Shown here: piece by piece, positions 10,225-17,808 of the stretch
Position numbering within the stretch: position 1 is the stretch's first letter
Layout: every line of letters starts with the position of its first letter
Assembly (NCBI RefSeq): GCF_018080005.1
Contig: NZ_CP073015.1
Coordinates: 2,012,501-2,076,500 of the forward strand
Direction: 5' to 3'
DNA: 64,000 nucleotides
Source: Flavobacterium sp. CS20
GTDB lineage: Bacteria; Bacteroidota; Bacteroidia; Flavobacteriales; Flavobacteriaceae
Position numbers and translations under genes: made by a program
The notes under the pieces: generated by a model
What the model was told of the DNA's origin: nothing
The model's database searches: none
What the model saw: the letters and a program-made list of their open reading frames with translations, nothing else

Positions 10225-10668
10225 TTAAGAGATAATTGCTTTTTTAACTGTTGAAACAAACATAGTTGCAATGGCTACTAATGCAAGTATATAAAATGTG
10301 TAAAGCCCTGCACCAACCCATAAAGCACCGTTTTCAGACAATGTATTGGTATCACTAACCGCAAAACCCGTACCATAATCTCCTGAAAGTCCAAAATAAG
10401 ATATTAGAACAACTAATACAAATAAACCAACAGAAATGAGTGTTTTCTTAACATTACCTCGTAAGATGTCTTTTAAGGTAAATATAAGAACCAATAAGAT
10501 CGTTATTCCTAAAACGATATAAGCAAGGTAAAGATCTGGGCTAATCAAGCTAGTTTGCAGACTGGCTTGTTCTTTAATCGCATCATCAGATTCTATCATA
10601 ATTCTCGCAAAGAAAAATGTCTTAAGAACTCCGATAACTATTTTGAAAATATTTAAAAATCTTGTCAT
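10225..10668 (-). CDS. Membrane protein of the exbB-exbD operon
   Basis: A 147-residue protein with about four hydrophobic helices and no catalytic motif that I recognise. It is embedded between exbB and exbD with 3-bp gaps on both sides, so it is translated with the motor subunits. A gene of this size in this place is a regular part of the flavobacterial operon. It may be an accessory subunit of the ExbB/ExbD complex; this is inferred from position only. Confidence 0.7.
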   Translation of the reverse strand: MTRFLNIFKIVIGVLKTFFFARIMIESDDAIKEQASLQTSLISPDLYLAYIVLGITILLVLIFTLKDILRGNVKKTLISVGLFVLVVLISYFGLSGDYGTGFAVSDTNTLSENGALWVGAGLYTFYILALVAIATMFVSTVKKAIIS

Positions 10669-10671
10669 TAT

Positions 10672-11520
10672 TTATTTTTTATTATTGTGAGCAACTAATA
10701 TATCAACTAATGTAATTGAAGCATCTTCCATATCATTTACAATACTATCAATTTTAGCAACTATAAAGTTATAAAATACTTGTAATATAATTGCAACAAT
10801 CAATCCAAATACAGTTGTCAATAAGGCGACTTTAATACCTCCTGCAACAAGTGAAGGTTGCATATCACCTGCGGCTTCAATTTTATCAAAAGCATTAATC
10901 ATACCGATTACAGTTCCCATAAAACCAAGCATCGGAGCTAAGGCAATAAATAAAGAAACCCAAGAGACGTTTTTCTCTAATTGTCCCATTTGAACACCTC
11001 CGTAGGCTACAATAGATTTTTCAGCGACATCAATACCTTCGTTTACGCGATCTAAACCTTGATAGTAAATTGAAGCCACAGGACCGCTTGTATTTCTACA
11101 AACCTCTTTTGCAAGATCTACACCACCGCTTTCAAGAGCATCTTCAACTTTTTGAGCTAATTTTTTAGAGTTTGTTGTAGAGGCATTGAGAAAAATAATT
11201 CTTTCAATGGCAATAGCAAGACCAAGGATTAAACATAAAAGTACAATTCCCATAAAAGTTGGTCCTCCTTCTATAAAACGTTTTTTAAGTTCTTGATGGA
11301 AACCTAAATCTTCTTCTGCAGTTGTTTCTCCTTCTGGCTCTTCTTGAATTACAGGGTTTTCTCCAACTACAGCAGTAGTCTCTAATTCTACAGCTGATTC
11401 ATCTGTTAGAATAAATGCTGGCAAGTTGTCATAGTTTGAGTTTGAAGCGTTTACATTTGTCGCGTAAATACCAAAAACCATAAAAAACAGAATGGTTAAA
11501 GTTGAAAATAATCTTTTCAT
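10672..11520 (-). CDS. exbB: ExbB/TolQ/MotA-family proton channel
   Basis: ExbB forms the oligomeric inner-membrane proton channel that powers TonB-dependent transport together with ExbD. The product is 282 residues: an N-terminal signal-like helix, a segment rich in E and T (about 40-75), a first channel helix near 90-110, a cytoplasmic domain, and the conserved MotA/TolQ/ExbB block (SLFIALAPMLGFMGTVIGMI, then GGIKVALLTTVFGLIVAIIL). It is the first gene of the exbB-hyp-exbD-exbD unit. The motor probably serves the TonB-dependent receptors of this organism, such as the one at 58997. Confidence 0.92.
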   Translation of the reverse strand: MKRLFSTLTILFFMVFGIYATNVNASNSNYDNLPAFILTDESAVELETTAVVGENPVIQEEPEGETTAEEDLGFHQELKKRFIEGGPTFMGIVLLCLILGLAIAIERIIFLNASTTNSKKLAQKVEDALESGGVDLAKEVCRNTSGPVASIYYQGLDRVNEGIDVAEKSIVAYGGVQMGQLEKNVSWVSLFIALAPMLGFMGTVIGMINAFDKIEAAGDMQPSLVAGGIKVALLTTVFGLIVAIILQVFYNFIVAKIDSIVNDMEDASITLVDILVAHNNKK

Positions 11521-11959
11521 TGTTGTTTGTCTTAGAGTTAATATTTGATTTTATAAATTTTGGTTAAATATAGAAAAAATATATATCCCACAAAAAAAAA
11601 ATTAAAATGCTTCTCTTTTTATGATTTTAGATTTAGCATTTTATATAGTATATAGTCATTTAAATTACTGTATATGTAATAGGTATAGAAATAAAGTCTA
11701 TAATAAAAATCCTATTAATTTTTTTGGTATTTTCTCACTTAAAGTTTTAAATAGACTTTAAAATACTTGCATTTGTCTATTTAACCTCCAACAGCAACCG
11801 CAATACAAAGTCAAACAACACAACACTCTTATACAATTAGATTCTTTTTAATAAACAAAATCAAGTTGTCACTCATTTGTTCATTTTCAAAAGTCAGGTC
11901 ATTTAAACCAAGTATTCTTTACATATAGATAAGTCCTTTTACACTTTAGGAGTCTAAAA
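11521..11959. other. AT-rich intergenic region upstream of exbB
   Basis: 439 bp with no gene-like frame. A likely exbB promoter lies on the minus strand: -33 TTTG (11591-11594), an 18-bp gap and TATATTTA (11565-11572), one base off the -7 consensus. The remainder is AT-rich and I see no repeat or RNA structure of note. Confidence 0.5.
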
Positions 11960-12166
11960 TCAGTCTTCAAAATATGCATCCAATAAATCTTGAGCTTTTT
12001 TCTCATCTTTTTTTTTCACATAAAATTCAATATCACCAAACACGGAAGCATAAGACGAATCGGTTTTATCTATCACCTCATAATATTGATTGTTTGCTGT
12101 AAAATAATTTTGTAAGCCCATAGATTCTACCGAAGATTTTGTACTAAAAATTCTAACTTTTGACAT
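11960..12166 (-). CDS. DUF2007 domain protein
   Basis: A 68-residue cytoplasmic protein. The pattern of an N-terminal KVRIFSTKSSVESMGLQNYF segment, a middle strand pair and a C-terminal EKKAQDLLDAYF helix fits the DUF2007 family (annotated elsewhere as putative signal-transducing protein). The family folds like small ferredoxin-like domains and its role is unknown. The gene stands alone, with about 300-440 bp of AT-rich non-coding DNA on either side. Confidence 0.7.
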   Translation of the reverse strand: MSKVRIFSTKSSVESMGLQNYFTANNQYYEVIDKTDSSYASVFGDIEFYVKKKDEKKAQDLLDAYFED

Positions 12167-12467
12167 GGTTTTATTTTTGTACTAAGATAATGCTTTTTAT
12201 ACTAATTTGAATAAACAATATCGCTAATAAAAAAATGTAGAAATAATACCGACGTATATTGTAAGGCTTCCTTATATACAGGAGATATCTAAAATAACAT
12301 TTGATATTAGAATACAACGAGACGTTTTACTAATAGCAAGGCTTATAAAAAAACCAAACTTAAAACTTTAGAAACAAAAAATAATATAATGAAATTGAAA
12401 GAACAAACTCAACGTCTTTGTTTAAATCAATTTTAATTTAAAAAAGCTCTATAATAAGAAACTTGTT
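12167..12467. other. Intergenic region between the DUF2007 gene and the gldB operon
   Basis: 301 bp without a gene-like frame. Its left part is plain AT-rich sequence; its right end holds the probable terminator of the gldB-gldC operon (12440-12475). Confidence 0.5.
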
Positions 12468-12475
12468 TTATAGCG
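12440..12475 (-). terminator. Probable terminator of the gldB-gldC operon
   Basis: On the minus strand an imperfect stem (GCTATAAAACAAG with CTTATTATAGAGC) is followed by TTTTTT. It overlaps the last codons of the gene ending at 12468. The stem has bulges, so the call is moderate. Confidence 0.5.
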
Positions 12476-12851
12476 TTTTTAATATCCGTTTGATTTGTTT
12501 TATTAAACCTTCTAAAGAATTAATAGAGTTAAACTTTTCTGAACTTATAAGCACTTCCAAATCATACTGATTTTCTAACAATATCACAGGCAATTCAAAG
12601 TTGGGTCTAAATTTAGAGTTATACAGTTTAATAAATTCATCGGCATGCAAAAATTTCATATCTACATCAGAATTTTCTCTAAACTCTTTCCAAGCTTTTT
12701 TTTCTTTAAATACACCATAGGTTAATTCACACAACTTACATTGATAGGTTTTTGGACTTAATATTTTGTGAGCAGAATCTAATAACGCATTTTTAAGACC
12801 TGAATCGGCATTGTAAACAAAAATGAGTTGTGGTTTGCTTTTATTTTCCAT
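12468..12851 (-). CDS. Conserved hypothetical protein with CxxC motif
   Basis: A 127-residue soluble protein that I cannot assign to a characterised family. It opens with a strand-like segment (PQLIFVYNADSGLKNALLD), has a CKLC motif at about residues 38-41 (metal or redox candidate), and ends with a basic helix. Its start overlaps the gldC stop by 11 bases, so it is co-translated as third gene of gldB-gldC. Homologues beside gldC in other Flavobacteriaceae are sometimes called GTPases, but no P-loop or other GTPase motif is visible here. Confidence 0.6.
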   Translation of the reverse strand: MENKSKPQLIFVYNADSGLKNALLDSAHKILSPKTYQCKLCELTYGVFKEKKAWKEFRENSDVDMKFLHADEFIKLYNSKFRPNFELPVILLENQYDLEVLISSEKFNSINSLEGLIKQIKRILKTL

Positions 12852-13182
12852 TGTCTTTTAATTCTAACTTTTCGGCGAAATAATCACAAAAATCTTTCAT
12901 AGTTTCACTCATTTTTTCATCTTGTGTTGCTCTATAATAGGTATCGCTCATAGTGAGAAGAGTTTGATGAAAAAAATGCTTCATCTCATCAACGGGCATA
13001 TCTTTTGTCCATAAATCAATACGCAGACTTTCTTTAGCTTTATGATCCCAAATAGATAAAAAAGCGACTTTAGCTTCTGCCTGTTCAACGCCACCGTCTT
13101 CTGCAGACCAAGTTATGCTTTCTGGAATTTTGTTTTCGTCTGTTGTAACACGCAAAAGAATATCTGATGTTTTATTACTCAT
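12841..13182 (-). CDS. gldC: Gliding motility protein GldC
   Basis: GldC is a small protein linked to gliding motility and the type IX secretion apparatus of Bacteroidota; in Flavobacterium johnsoniae it aids gliding but is not essential for it. The 113-residue product has the family features: an N-terminal strand ending in PESITWSAED, then KAKESLRIDLWTKDMPVDEMKHF, and a C-terminal helix. No signal peptide. It starts 3 bp after gldB and overlaps the next gene by 11 bases. Confidence 0.9.
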   Translation of the reverse strand: MSNKTSDILLRVTTDENKIPESITWSAEDGGVEQAEAKVAFLSIWDHKAKESLRIDLWTKDMPVDEMKHFFHQTLLTMSDTYYRATQDEKMSETMKDFCDYFAEKLELKDNGK

Positions 13183-13185
13183 AGT

Positions 13186-14148
13186 TTAAGGTTTATACTT
13201 TGATTGATTAAACAAGTCTTGTTCTGGTATTTCTATAATTTCTTTTAAGCTTTTGTCTGGATGTTTTTCAGCATAAGCTTTTACGATTTGCCACCCGATA
13301 TACTGCCCTAATCTTGGCGGTGTTTCATTATCTATTTCTAAATAAAATTTAGTGAACGATCCTGATTGCAAAAATCTTCGTCGTAAATCAGATTGACTTG
13401 AATACAACAAATCTCTTTCTACAAAATATTGCCAAACCATAAACTCTTGGTTTTTTGCCCATTGAAAATCATCTCTTGAATAGCCTATCAATTGATGTTG
13501 TTCAACCCAAGGCAAAAGTTGAGATTTAAAATAAAGTTTTTTTCCTTCATAAATCATTTGACTTAAAAATGTACGTGACTGTGGAAAATCAATGAGTTTA
13601 TTGGCATATTGTGTTGCGATGTCAGGTAAAATTTGTTCTGGGGTTTGTAAAATAGAAATATAATTTTGAAACCCTTTATAAAATCTATGATCTTGACCCA
13701 AATAATTATCTAAAGAAATGTATAACAGTTCATCATTTAAAACAACTTTCGACTTGTAATCGACATATTCAGCCAAAGTTACCACTCTAGGAATTGATTG
13801 ATTTGGAAAATAATATTTTAAATGTTTAAAAAATAACGTGATTTCACTTTGATATTTTGAAAAATCAGAAAATGTGACCAACACCTCTTTTTCTATTTCT
13901 TGTTGTAAAGAATCTTGCATTTTCAAAAGCCACAAACTATCAGGAATTGATTTTTGAAACATAAAAGGATACTCCGTTTGTAAACGTTGTAAATCTTGCG
14001 GTTCAGCATCAGAAAAAATACTATCAAAACGAATGAAATCAACTTCTAATTTCATCTCAGCAATTTCAGGTTTAATTTGTTTTGAATCTTGGCATGAAAA
14101 CAAAATGCCAAAACATAAAACAAAAAAGACAAATGATATTTTTTTCAT
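13186..14148 (-). CDS. gldB: Gliding motility lipoprotein GldB
   Basis: GldB is a membrane lipoprotein required for gliding and type IX secretion-linked surface motility in flavobacteria. The 320-residue protein begins with a lipoprotein signal (MKKISFVFFVLCFGILFSC, Cys19 as lipidation site). The body shows the DUF2268-like GldB pattern (LYISLDNYLGQDHRFY, FVERDLLYSSQSDLRRRF, PPRLGQYIGWQIVKAYAEKH). Gene order gldB-gldC with nadE divergent is known from Flavobacterium. A promoter element lies at 14208-14215. Confidence 0.92.
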   Translation of the reverse strand: MKKISFVFFVLCFGILFSCQDSKQIKPEIAEMKLEVDFIRFDSIFSDAEPQDLQRLQTEYPFMFQKSIPDSLWLLKMQDSLQQEIEKEVLVTFSDFSKYQSEITLFFKHLKYYFPNQSIPRVVTLAEYVDYKSKVVLNDELLYISLDNYLGQDHRFYKGFQNYISILQTPEQILPDIATQYANKLIDFPQSRTFLSQMIYEGKKLYFKSQLLPWVEQHQLIGYSRDDFQWAKNQEFMVWQYFVERDLLYSSQSDLRRRFLQSGSFTKFYLEIDNETPPRLGQYIGWQIVKAYAEKHPDKSLKEIIEIPEQDLFNQSKYKP

Positions 14149-14207
14149 AAAAACTATTAAGGCTTAGGAGTGAAACTTAGTTTTCTTTACTTTTAAACAA
14201 ATTTTCG

Positions 14208-14215
14208 CAAATATA
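14208..14215 (-). promoter_or_regulatory. -7 promoter element of the gldB operon
   Basis: TATATTTG on the minus strand, a full TAnnTTTG match, about 60 bp upstream of the gldB start. It sits within the 82-bp gldB-nadE divergent region, only 15 bp before the nadE ATG, so the two promoters must overlap. Confidence 0.6.
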
Positions 14216-14230
14216 CCAAAATACAAACGC

Positions 14231-15013
14231 ATGAATACACAAGCTATTATTAATCATATTGTAAAATGGTTAAAAGATTACGCCGAACAAAGTCAACAAA
14301 ATGGTTTTGTGGTAGGTGTTTCTGGTGGGATAGATTCTGCTGTAACTTCCACTCTTTGTGCAAAAACTGGACTTCGTGTTTTGTGCCTTGAAATGCCAAT
14401 TCATCAAGACCCCAATCAAGTGAGTCGAGCTGAAAAACACATTAACAATTTAAAACACCAGTTTGCCAATGTCAGCAGTCTTAAGATAGATTTGACTGAG
14501 ACTTTTGACACCTTTCAATCTACAATTCCACAAACACCTGATACTGATCAAAAAGCATTAAGTTTAGCCAACACACGAGCCCGTTTTCGTATGAGTACGT
14601 TATATTATTTTGCTGGGTTGCACGGCTATTTAGTAGCAGGCACTGGCAATAAAGTTGAAGATTTTGGAGTTGGTTTTTATACCAAATATGGCGATGGCGG
14701 TGTGGATCTCAGTCCTATTGCCGACTTAATGAAGTCTGAAGTTTACGCCTTAGGCAGAGAACTCAATATCATAGATGAGATTTTGAATGCCACCCCAACC
14801 GATGGGCTTTTTAGCGATAGCCGAAGCGATGAAGATCAACTCGGTGCCAGTTATGACGAATTAGAATGGGCAATGACTGCTGATGACAAAGACCTCACAG
14901 ATTTGAATCCAAAACAACAGCAAGTTTTAAAAATTTATAAAAAACTTAACCAAGCCAACCAACATAAGATGCAATCTATTCCGGTTTGTAAGATTCCACC
15001 TGAATTGAAGTAA
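14231..15013 (+). CDS. nadE: NAD+ synthase (ammonia-dependent)
   Basis: NadE amidates deamido-NAD+ to NAD+ using ATP, the last step of NAD biosynthesis. The 260-residue protein has the pyrophosphatase P-loop GVSGGIDSAVTS near 28-39, GTGNKVEDFGVGF around 140, and the downstream loop TPTDGLFSDSRSDEDQLG. There is no glutaminase domain, so free ammonia is the likely nitrogen source. It is divergent from gldB. Confidence 0.94.
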   Translation: MNTQAIINHIVKWLKDYAEQSQQNGFVVGVSGGIDSAVTSTLCAKTGLRVLCLEMPIHQDPNQVSRAEKHINNLKHQFANVSSLKIDLTETFDTFQSTIPQTPDTDQKALSLANTRARFRMSTLYYFAGLHGYLVAGTGNKVEDFGVGFYTKYGDGGVDLSPIADLMKSEVYALGRELNIIDEILNATPTDGLFSDSRSDEDQLGASYDELEWAMTADDKDLTDLNPKQQQVLKIYKKLNQANQHKMQSIPVCKIPPELK

Positions 15014-15216
15014 TAGATAAAGTTCTGTTTTTTTATATGTTTTAAACCATTAATAAAACCTGCAACTCAATAGCAACAGGCTAAATTTAATACAAACTAA
15101 TCCTTAAGATTTATAGTTGTTATCGCCATCCAAAAAAAAAGAAGTTTTAAAAATTGTAACGCACTTGTATTATGACTTGTTAAACATAAATTGTATATTT
15201 ACATTAGAAAAAAAAT

Positions 15217-15453
15217 ATGATGTCAACAATAGATTTAAGAAATACTATTAAGGAATACATAGATACAGCAGACATAAGACTATTAAAAATGATGAAAGCC
15301 TTAGCTGAAAGTTATCAAAACGATAATCAAGAAATCACTTTAAGCGAGGAACAATACAAAATGATTGACAAACGCAGAGAAGCCCATTTAAAAAATAAAA
15401 GTCAATCTTTAACATGGGAACAAGTCAAACAAAATGCAAGAAACGTCAGCTAA
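15217..15453 (+). CDS. RelB/Unstab-type antitoxin
   Basis: A 78-residue acidic/basic helical protein whose C-terminal half (LSEEQYKMIDKRREAHLKNK, then LTWEQVKQNAR) matches the addiction-module antitoxin family that pairs with ParE/RelE toxins. Two adjacent ATG codons (15217, 15220) are possible starts. TATATTTA at 15194-15201, one base off the -7 consensus, could be its promoter. The toxin gene begins 3 bp downstream but is frameshifted. Confidence 0.8.
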   Translation: MMSTIDLRNTIKEYIDTADIRLLKMMKALAESYQNDNQEITLSEEQYKMIDKRREAHLKNKSQSLTWEQVKQNARNVS

Positions 15454-15456
15454 TAG

Positions 15457-15749
15457 ATGTCTTATATTTTAGAAATTAAACATGAAGCTAACTTAGAAAT
15501 CGTTCAAGCCTATCTTTATTATGAAGAAAACGCTTAGGTTTAGGCGAAGAATTTTTAGAACATTTAGATACTTATTTTGAGAGAATAACAGCAAACCCAA
15601 CACACTTTCCACAAAAACGAAAACCCTATAGAGAAGCATTTATAAAACGTTTTAAATTTATAATTATTTACGAGATGATTAAAGATAAAGTGATTGTATA
15701 TTCTTTATTTAACACTTGTCAAGACCTCAACAAAAAGAAGAGCAAATAG
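15457..15749 (+). pseudogene. ParE/RelE-family toxin, frameshifted
   Basis: Frame 1 from ATG 15457 gives MSYILEIKHEANLEIVQAYL then YYEENA and a TAG at 15535. The other frame continues with RLGLGEEFLEHLDTYFERI and on to IIIYEMIKDKVIVYSLFNT before the stop at 15747-15749. Together they form a complete RelE/ParE-type toxin (about 97 residues). Adding one A to the A-run around 15526-15530 would restore YYEEKRLGLGEEF, so a single base has been lost. This could be a sequencing error in a homopolymer or a true inactivation that leaves an orphan antitoxin. Confidence 0.8.
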
Positions 15750-15826
15750 CATTTTTTTTAAGTTACAGTCTGAAAAGTTTTTTAAAAAATTGAATTAAAT
15801 GATAAAACAAATGTTTTTTAAAATAT

Positions 15827-15940
15827 GGAAGAGATACACTACATAAAAAATCAGGCAGTTTAAGCGTTCATTTAAAACGAGTAGGTTTGGACAACACTAT
15901 CATTGATATGCATTTCTATGATTCAGATAAACATAAATAG
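15827..15940 (+). pseudogene. Short coding remnant of unknown origin
   Basis: A frame without a start codon reads KKSGSLSVHLKRVGLDNTII and continues to DMHFYDSDKHK before a TAG at 15938. The sequence looks protein-like (no low complexity) but I do not recognise the family. It faces the truncated methyltransferase fragment and may be the 3' end of a gene from the same lost cassette. This is a weak call. Confidence 0.3.
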
Positions 15941-15963
15941 AGATTCTTTAGACGGTAAGAAAA

Positions 15964-16338
15964 CTATGACTTTAGTCCATAGTGATTTAGTGATTCAACA
16001 ACTAAAGAATTTCTTGTTATTTCGTCATTCTTTTTATGATTAGCAACAGACATACCTTGACAAGGTGGCGTTGCAATTAAAACATCTGGTGTTTTAATTT
16101 TATGTTTTTCTTGCCAAAATTCTAATTCATCAAGAAGTTTTTGTTTTACATCATGTTTTGTAATATCTCCATCAATGTAACCACTATCGTATTTACATTT
16201 GTTGTTAAAAGTCTGTATTTTTAGCCTTTTTGTAAGAAGTTCATTTGTAGCAATGCATTCAAAACCATTTTGTTTAAAGCCATAACACCCAACTCCTACA
16301 CTGCTAAATAGACTAATGTATGTTAATGGTTTTTTCAT
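15964..16338 (-). pseudogene. C5 DNA methyltransferase, N-terminal fragment
   Basis: The fragment has DNA cytosine-5 methyltransferase motif I (ISLFSSVGVGCYGFKQNGFE) and the catalytic motif IV (TPPCQGMSVANHKK, whose Cys attacks cytosine), then stops at about 124 residues; a complete enzyme needs about 300-400. The recognition domain and motifs VI-X are missing and no continuation is found in the next 200 bp. The start at 16338 overlaps the stop of the DUF3024 remnant. It is a dead remnant of a modification gene, with no intact restriction enzyme nearby. Confidence 0.75.
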
Positions 16339-16513
16339 AGTTCTAATTTTTGTGAATTCCATTGAGTTTCTTCAGGATTGTTCCATAATGCGGATAATTT
16401 GATAAAGTATCACGGTTTTTTAGTCATAAGAATATCCAAAATCAAGCTCTTTACGAATTTTGGGGTCTTTTCGTATGGATTCAACAAATGATTTTATGGT
16501 TGTTTCGTTAATA
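16335..16513 (-). pseudogene. DUF3024-like gene remnant
   Basis: Directly after the MscS stop the minus strand encodes QIDINETTIKSFVESIRKDP, then IRKELDFGYSYD, the typical N-terminus of DUF3024 proteins. A TAA at 16420-16422 interrupts it. The same frame goes on with KTVILYQI, and a shifted frame then gives WNNPEETQWNSQKL (16344-16385), matching the family order. So it carries a nonsense codon, a frameshift and a loss of the C-terminal half. The original start probably lay inside the 3' end of the MscS gene. The family assignment is from memory of its pattern. Confidence 0.5.
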
Positions 16514-17569
16514 TCAATTTGCTTTATCTTTATTTTTTTTGATTTGTTCTTCAATATTTTTTTTGATTTGATCTTGCATTTCATCATTTCTTTTAATTCT
16601 AGATTTTGTCTTTTCAATATCTTTATCATCTTTCAAATCCTTTAGCTTCTCTTTTAAAGCCGTTTGTTTTTTGTCAATTTCTTTAAGATAATCTTTTTTT
16701 GTCTCCAGTTTTTCAGATTTGATCGCTTCATCAAATATTAAATCCTCTGGTGGTTTTTCATTAACAGCTTTTGTTTTACTAGCTATTTGTTTTGGAATAA
16801 ATTCTACATTATCTATTCGTCGTTGGTTCATAAAAGCTGGTGATACAATTTCTATGTTCTCAGCATGAAGTTTATCTATTACTTTAGCGTTAAGTAGTGA
16901 TGTCGTACTAAAATATTTACTACTATCTTCTAAAAATCCGTGAATTTTATATGCAACTGAGTAATCGCCTAAGTTTGTTATGTACATATAAGGATCGGAT
17001 AAACCAGTTTCATTGGTCGCATTCTTTAAAGTTTTCTCTACTTTTTCACGAGATATGTCATATCCTAATGAAACTGAAGTGGAAATTACGGTATTCGTTT
17101 TTCTTGTTAGTTTAACGGGATAACTGGCTATATAGAGATTTGGAATTGTAATGAAATTGCTATCTTCCAGTTGAATTTCCGTATGAAAAATACTTTTTTC
17201 AATTACCCTTCCTTGAAAGTCTCCAATTTTTATCAAATCTCCATTTCTGAAACGATTCATAGAATTATTCATAATTCCTGCTATTATGTTACCTAGAAGA
17301 GTGGTTGAACTCAAAGCAATTCCTGCACTAATAATAATTCCGAGAAAGCCCAATATTTGTCCTTTTAAAGCTTTATCAATTGGCAAGACTAAAATAAATG
17401 ACAATGTACTAACAAGAACTATAAATAATGAAATTGCACCTTTTATAATATTTCGATTCGATTTTGTTGATTTAAACCTCTTAAAAATCCATGAATTAAA
17501 AATCAGTAGGATTACCAATATAATCAATACAACAGTAGGCTTAATTAACGATTCTATTATATGATTCAT
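16514..17569 (-). CDS. MscS-family mechanosensitive channel with charged C-terminal tail
   Basis: A 351-residue small-conductance mechanosensitive channel. Three N-terminal helices (about 10-30, 42-62, 70-100) include the pore helix GIALSSTTLLGNIIAGIM. The beta domain follows (FRNGDLIKIGDFQGRVIEKS, then TIPNLYI). Unlike short MscS proteins it ends in a 75-residue lysine/glutamate-rich tail (about 275-351) predicted to be coiled coil. It stands alone on the minus strand, and its 3' end adjoins the decayed DUF3024 remnant, which could mean the tail end was altered by a rearrangement. Confidence 0.85.
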   Translation of the reverse strand: MNHIIESLIKPTVVLIILVILLIFNSWIFKRFKSTKSNRNIIKGAISLFIVLVSTLSFILVLPIDKALKGQILGFLGIIISAGIALSSTTLLGNIIAGIMNNSMNRFRNGDLIKIGDFQGRVIEKSIFHTEIQLEDSNFITIPNLYIASYPVKLTRKTNTVISTSVSLGYDISREKVEKTLKNATNETGLSDPYMYITNLGDYSVAYKIHGFLEDSSKYFSTTSLLNAKVIDKLHAENIEIVSPAFMNQRRIDNVEFIPKQIASKTKAVNEKPPEDLIFDEAIKSEKLETKKDYLKEIDKKQTALKEKLKDLKDDKDIEKTKSRIKRNDEMQDQIKKNIEEQIKKNKDKAN

Positions 17570-17756
17570 TTTTAATGATCTTTGATAAGGTCAAATTTCG
17601 TTAATTTTATTATGATTATCTTCATTATTATGTAGTTTTATCAATTTTAGTTATCAGAAGTATATCATTGGTTTTTAAAGATTAGATTAATTCCTTTCTA
17701 ATCTTAATTTGATGGTTGTTAAGTGTGTCTTGAAAATTGATATTGATTATGAGCAT

Positions 17757-17787
17757 AAAAAAACCTGCAGTTATAAAACTACAGGTT
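17757..17787 (-). terminator. Terminator of the fad operon
   Basis: Stem AACCTG/CAGGTT (17762-17767 with 17782-17787) plus AGTT/AACT around an ATAA loop, followed on the minus strand by seven T. It lies 22 bp after the fadE stop. Confidence 0.8.
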
Positions 17788-17808
17788 AAATTTTTAACAA
17801 AATAATAT

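Noticed and set aside
15964..16338. Functional methyltransferase or restriction-modification system
   Set aside because: Only motifs I-IV are left; the recognition domain, the later motifs and a nuclease gene are missing.
16420..16629. Intact 69-residue gene overlapping the MscS 3' end
   Set aside because: Its first half is the shadow of the lysine-rich MscS tail; only the last part is protein-like and belongs to the decayed DUF3024 remnant.
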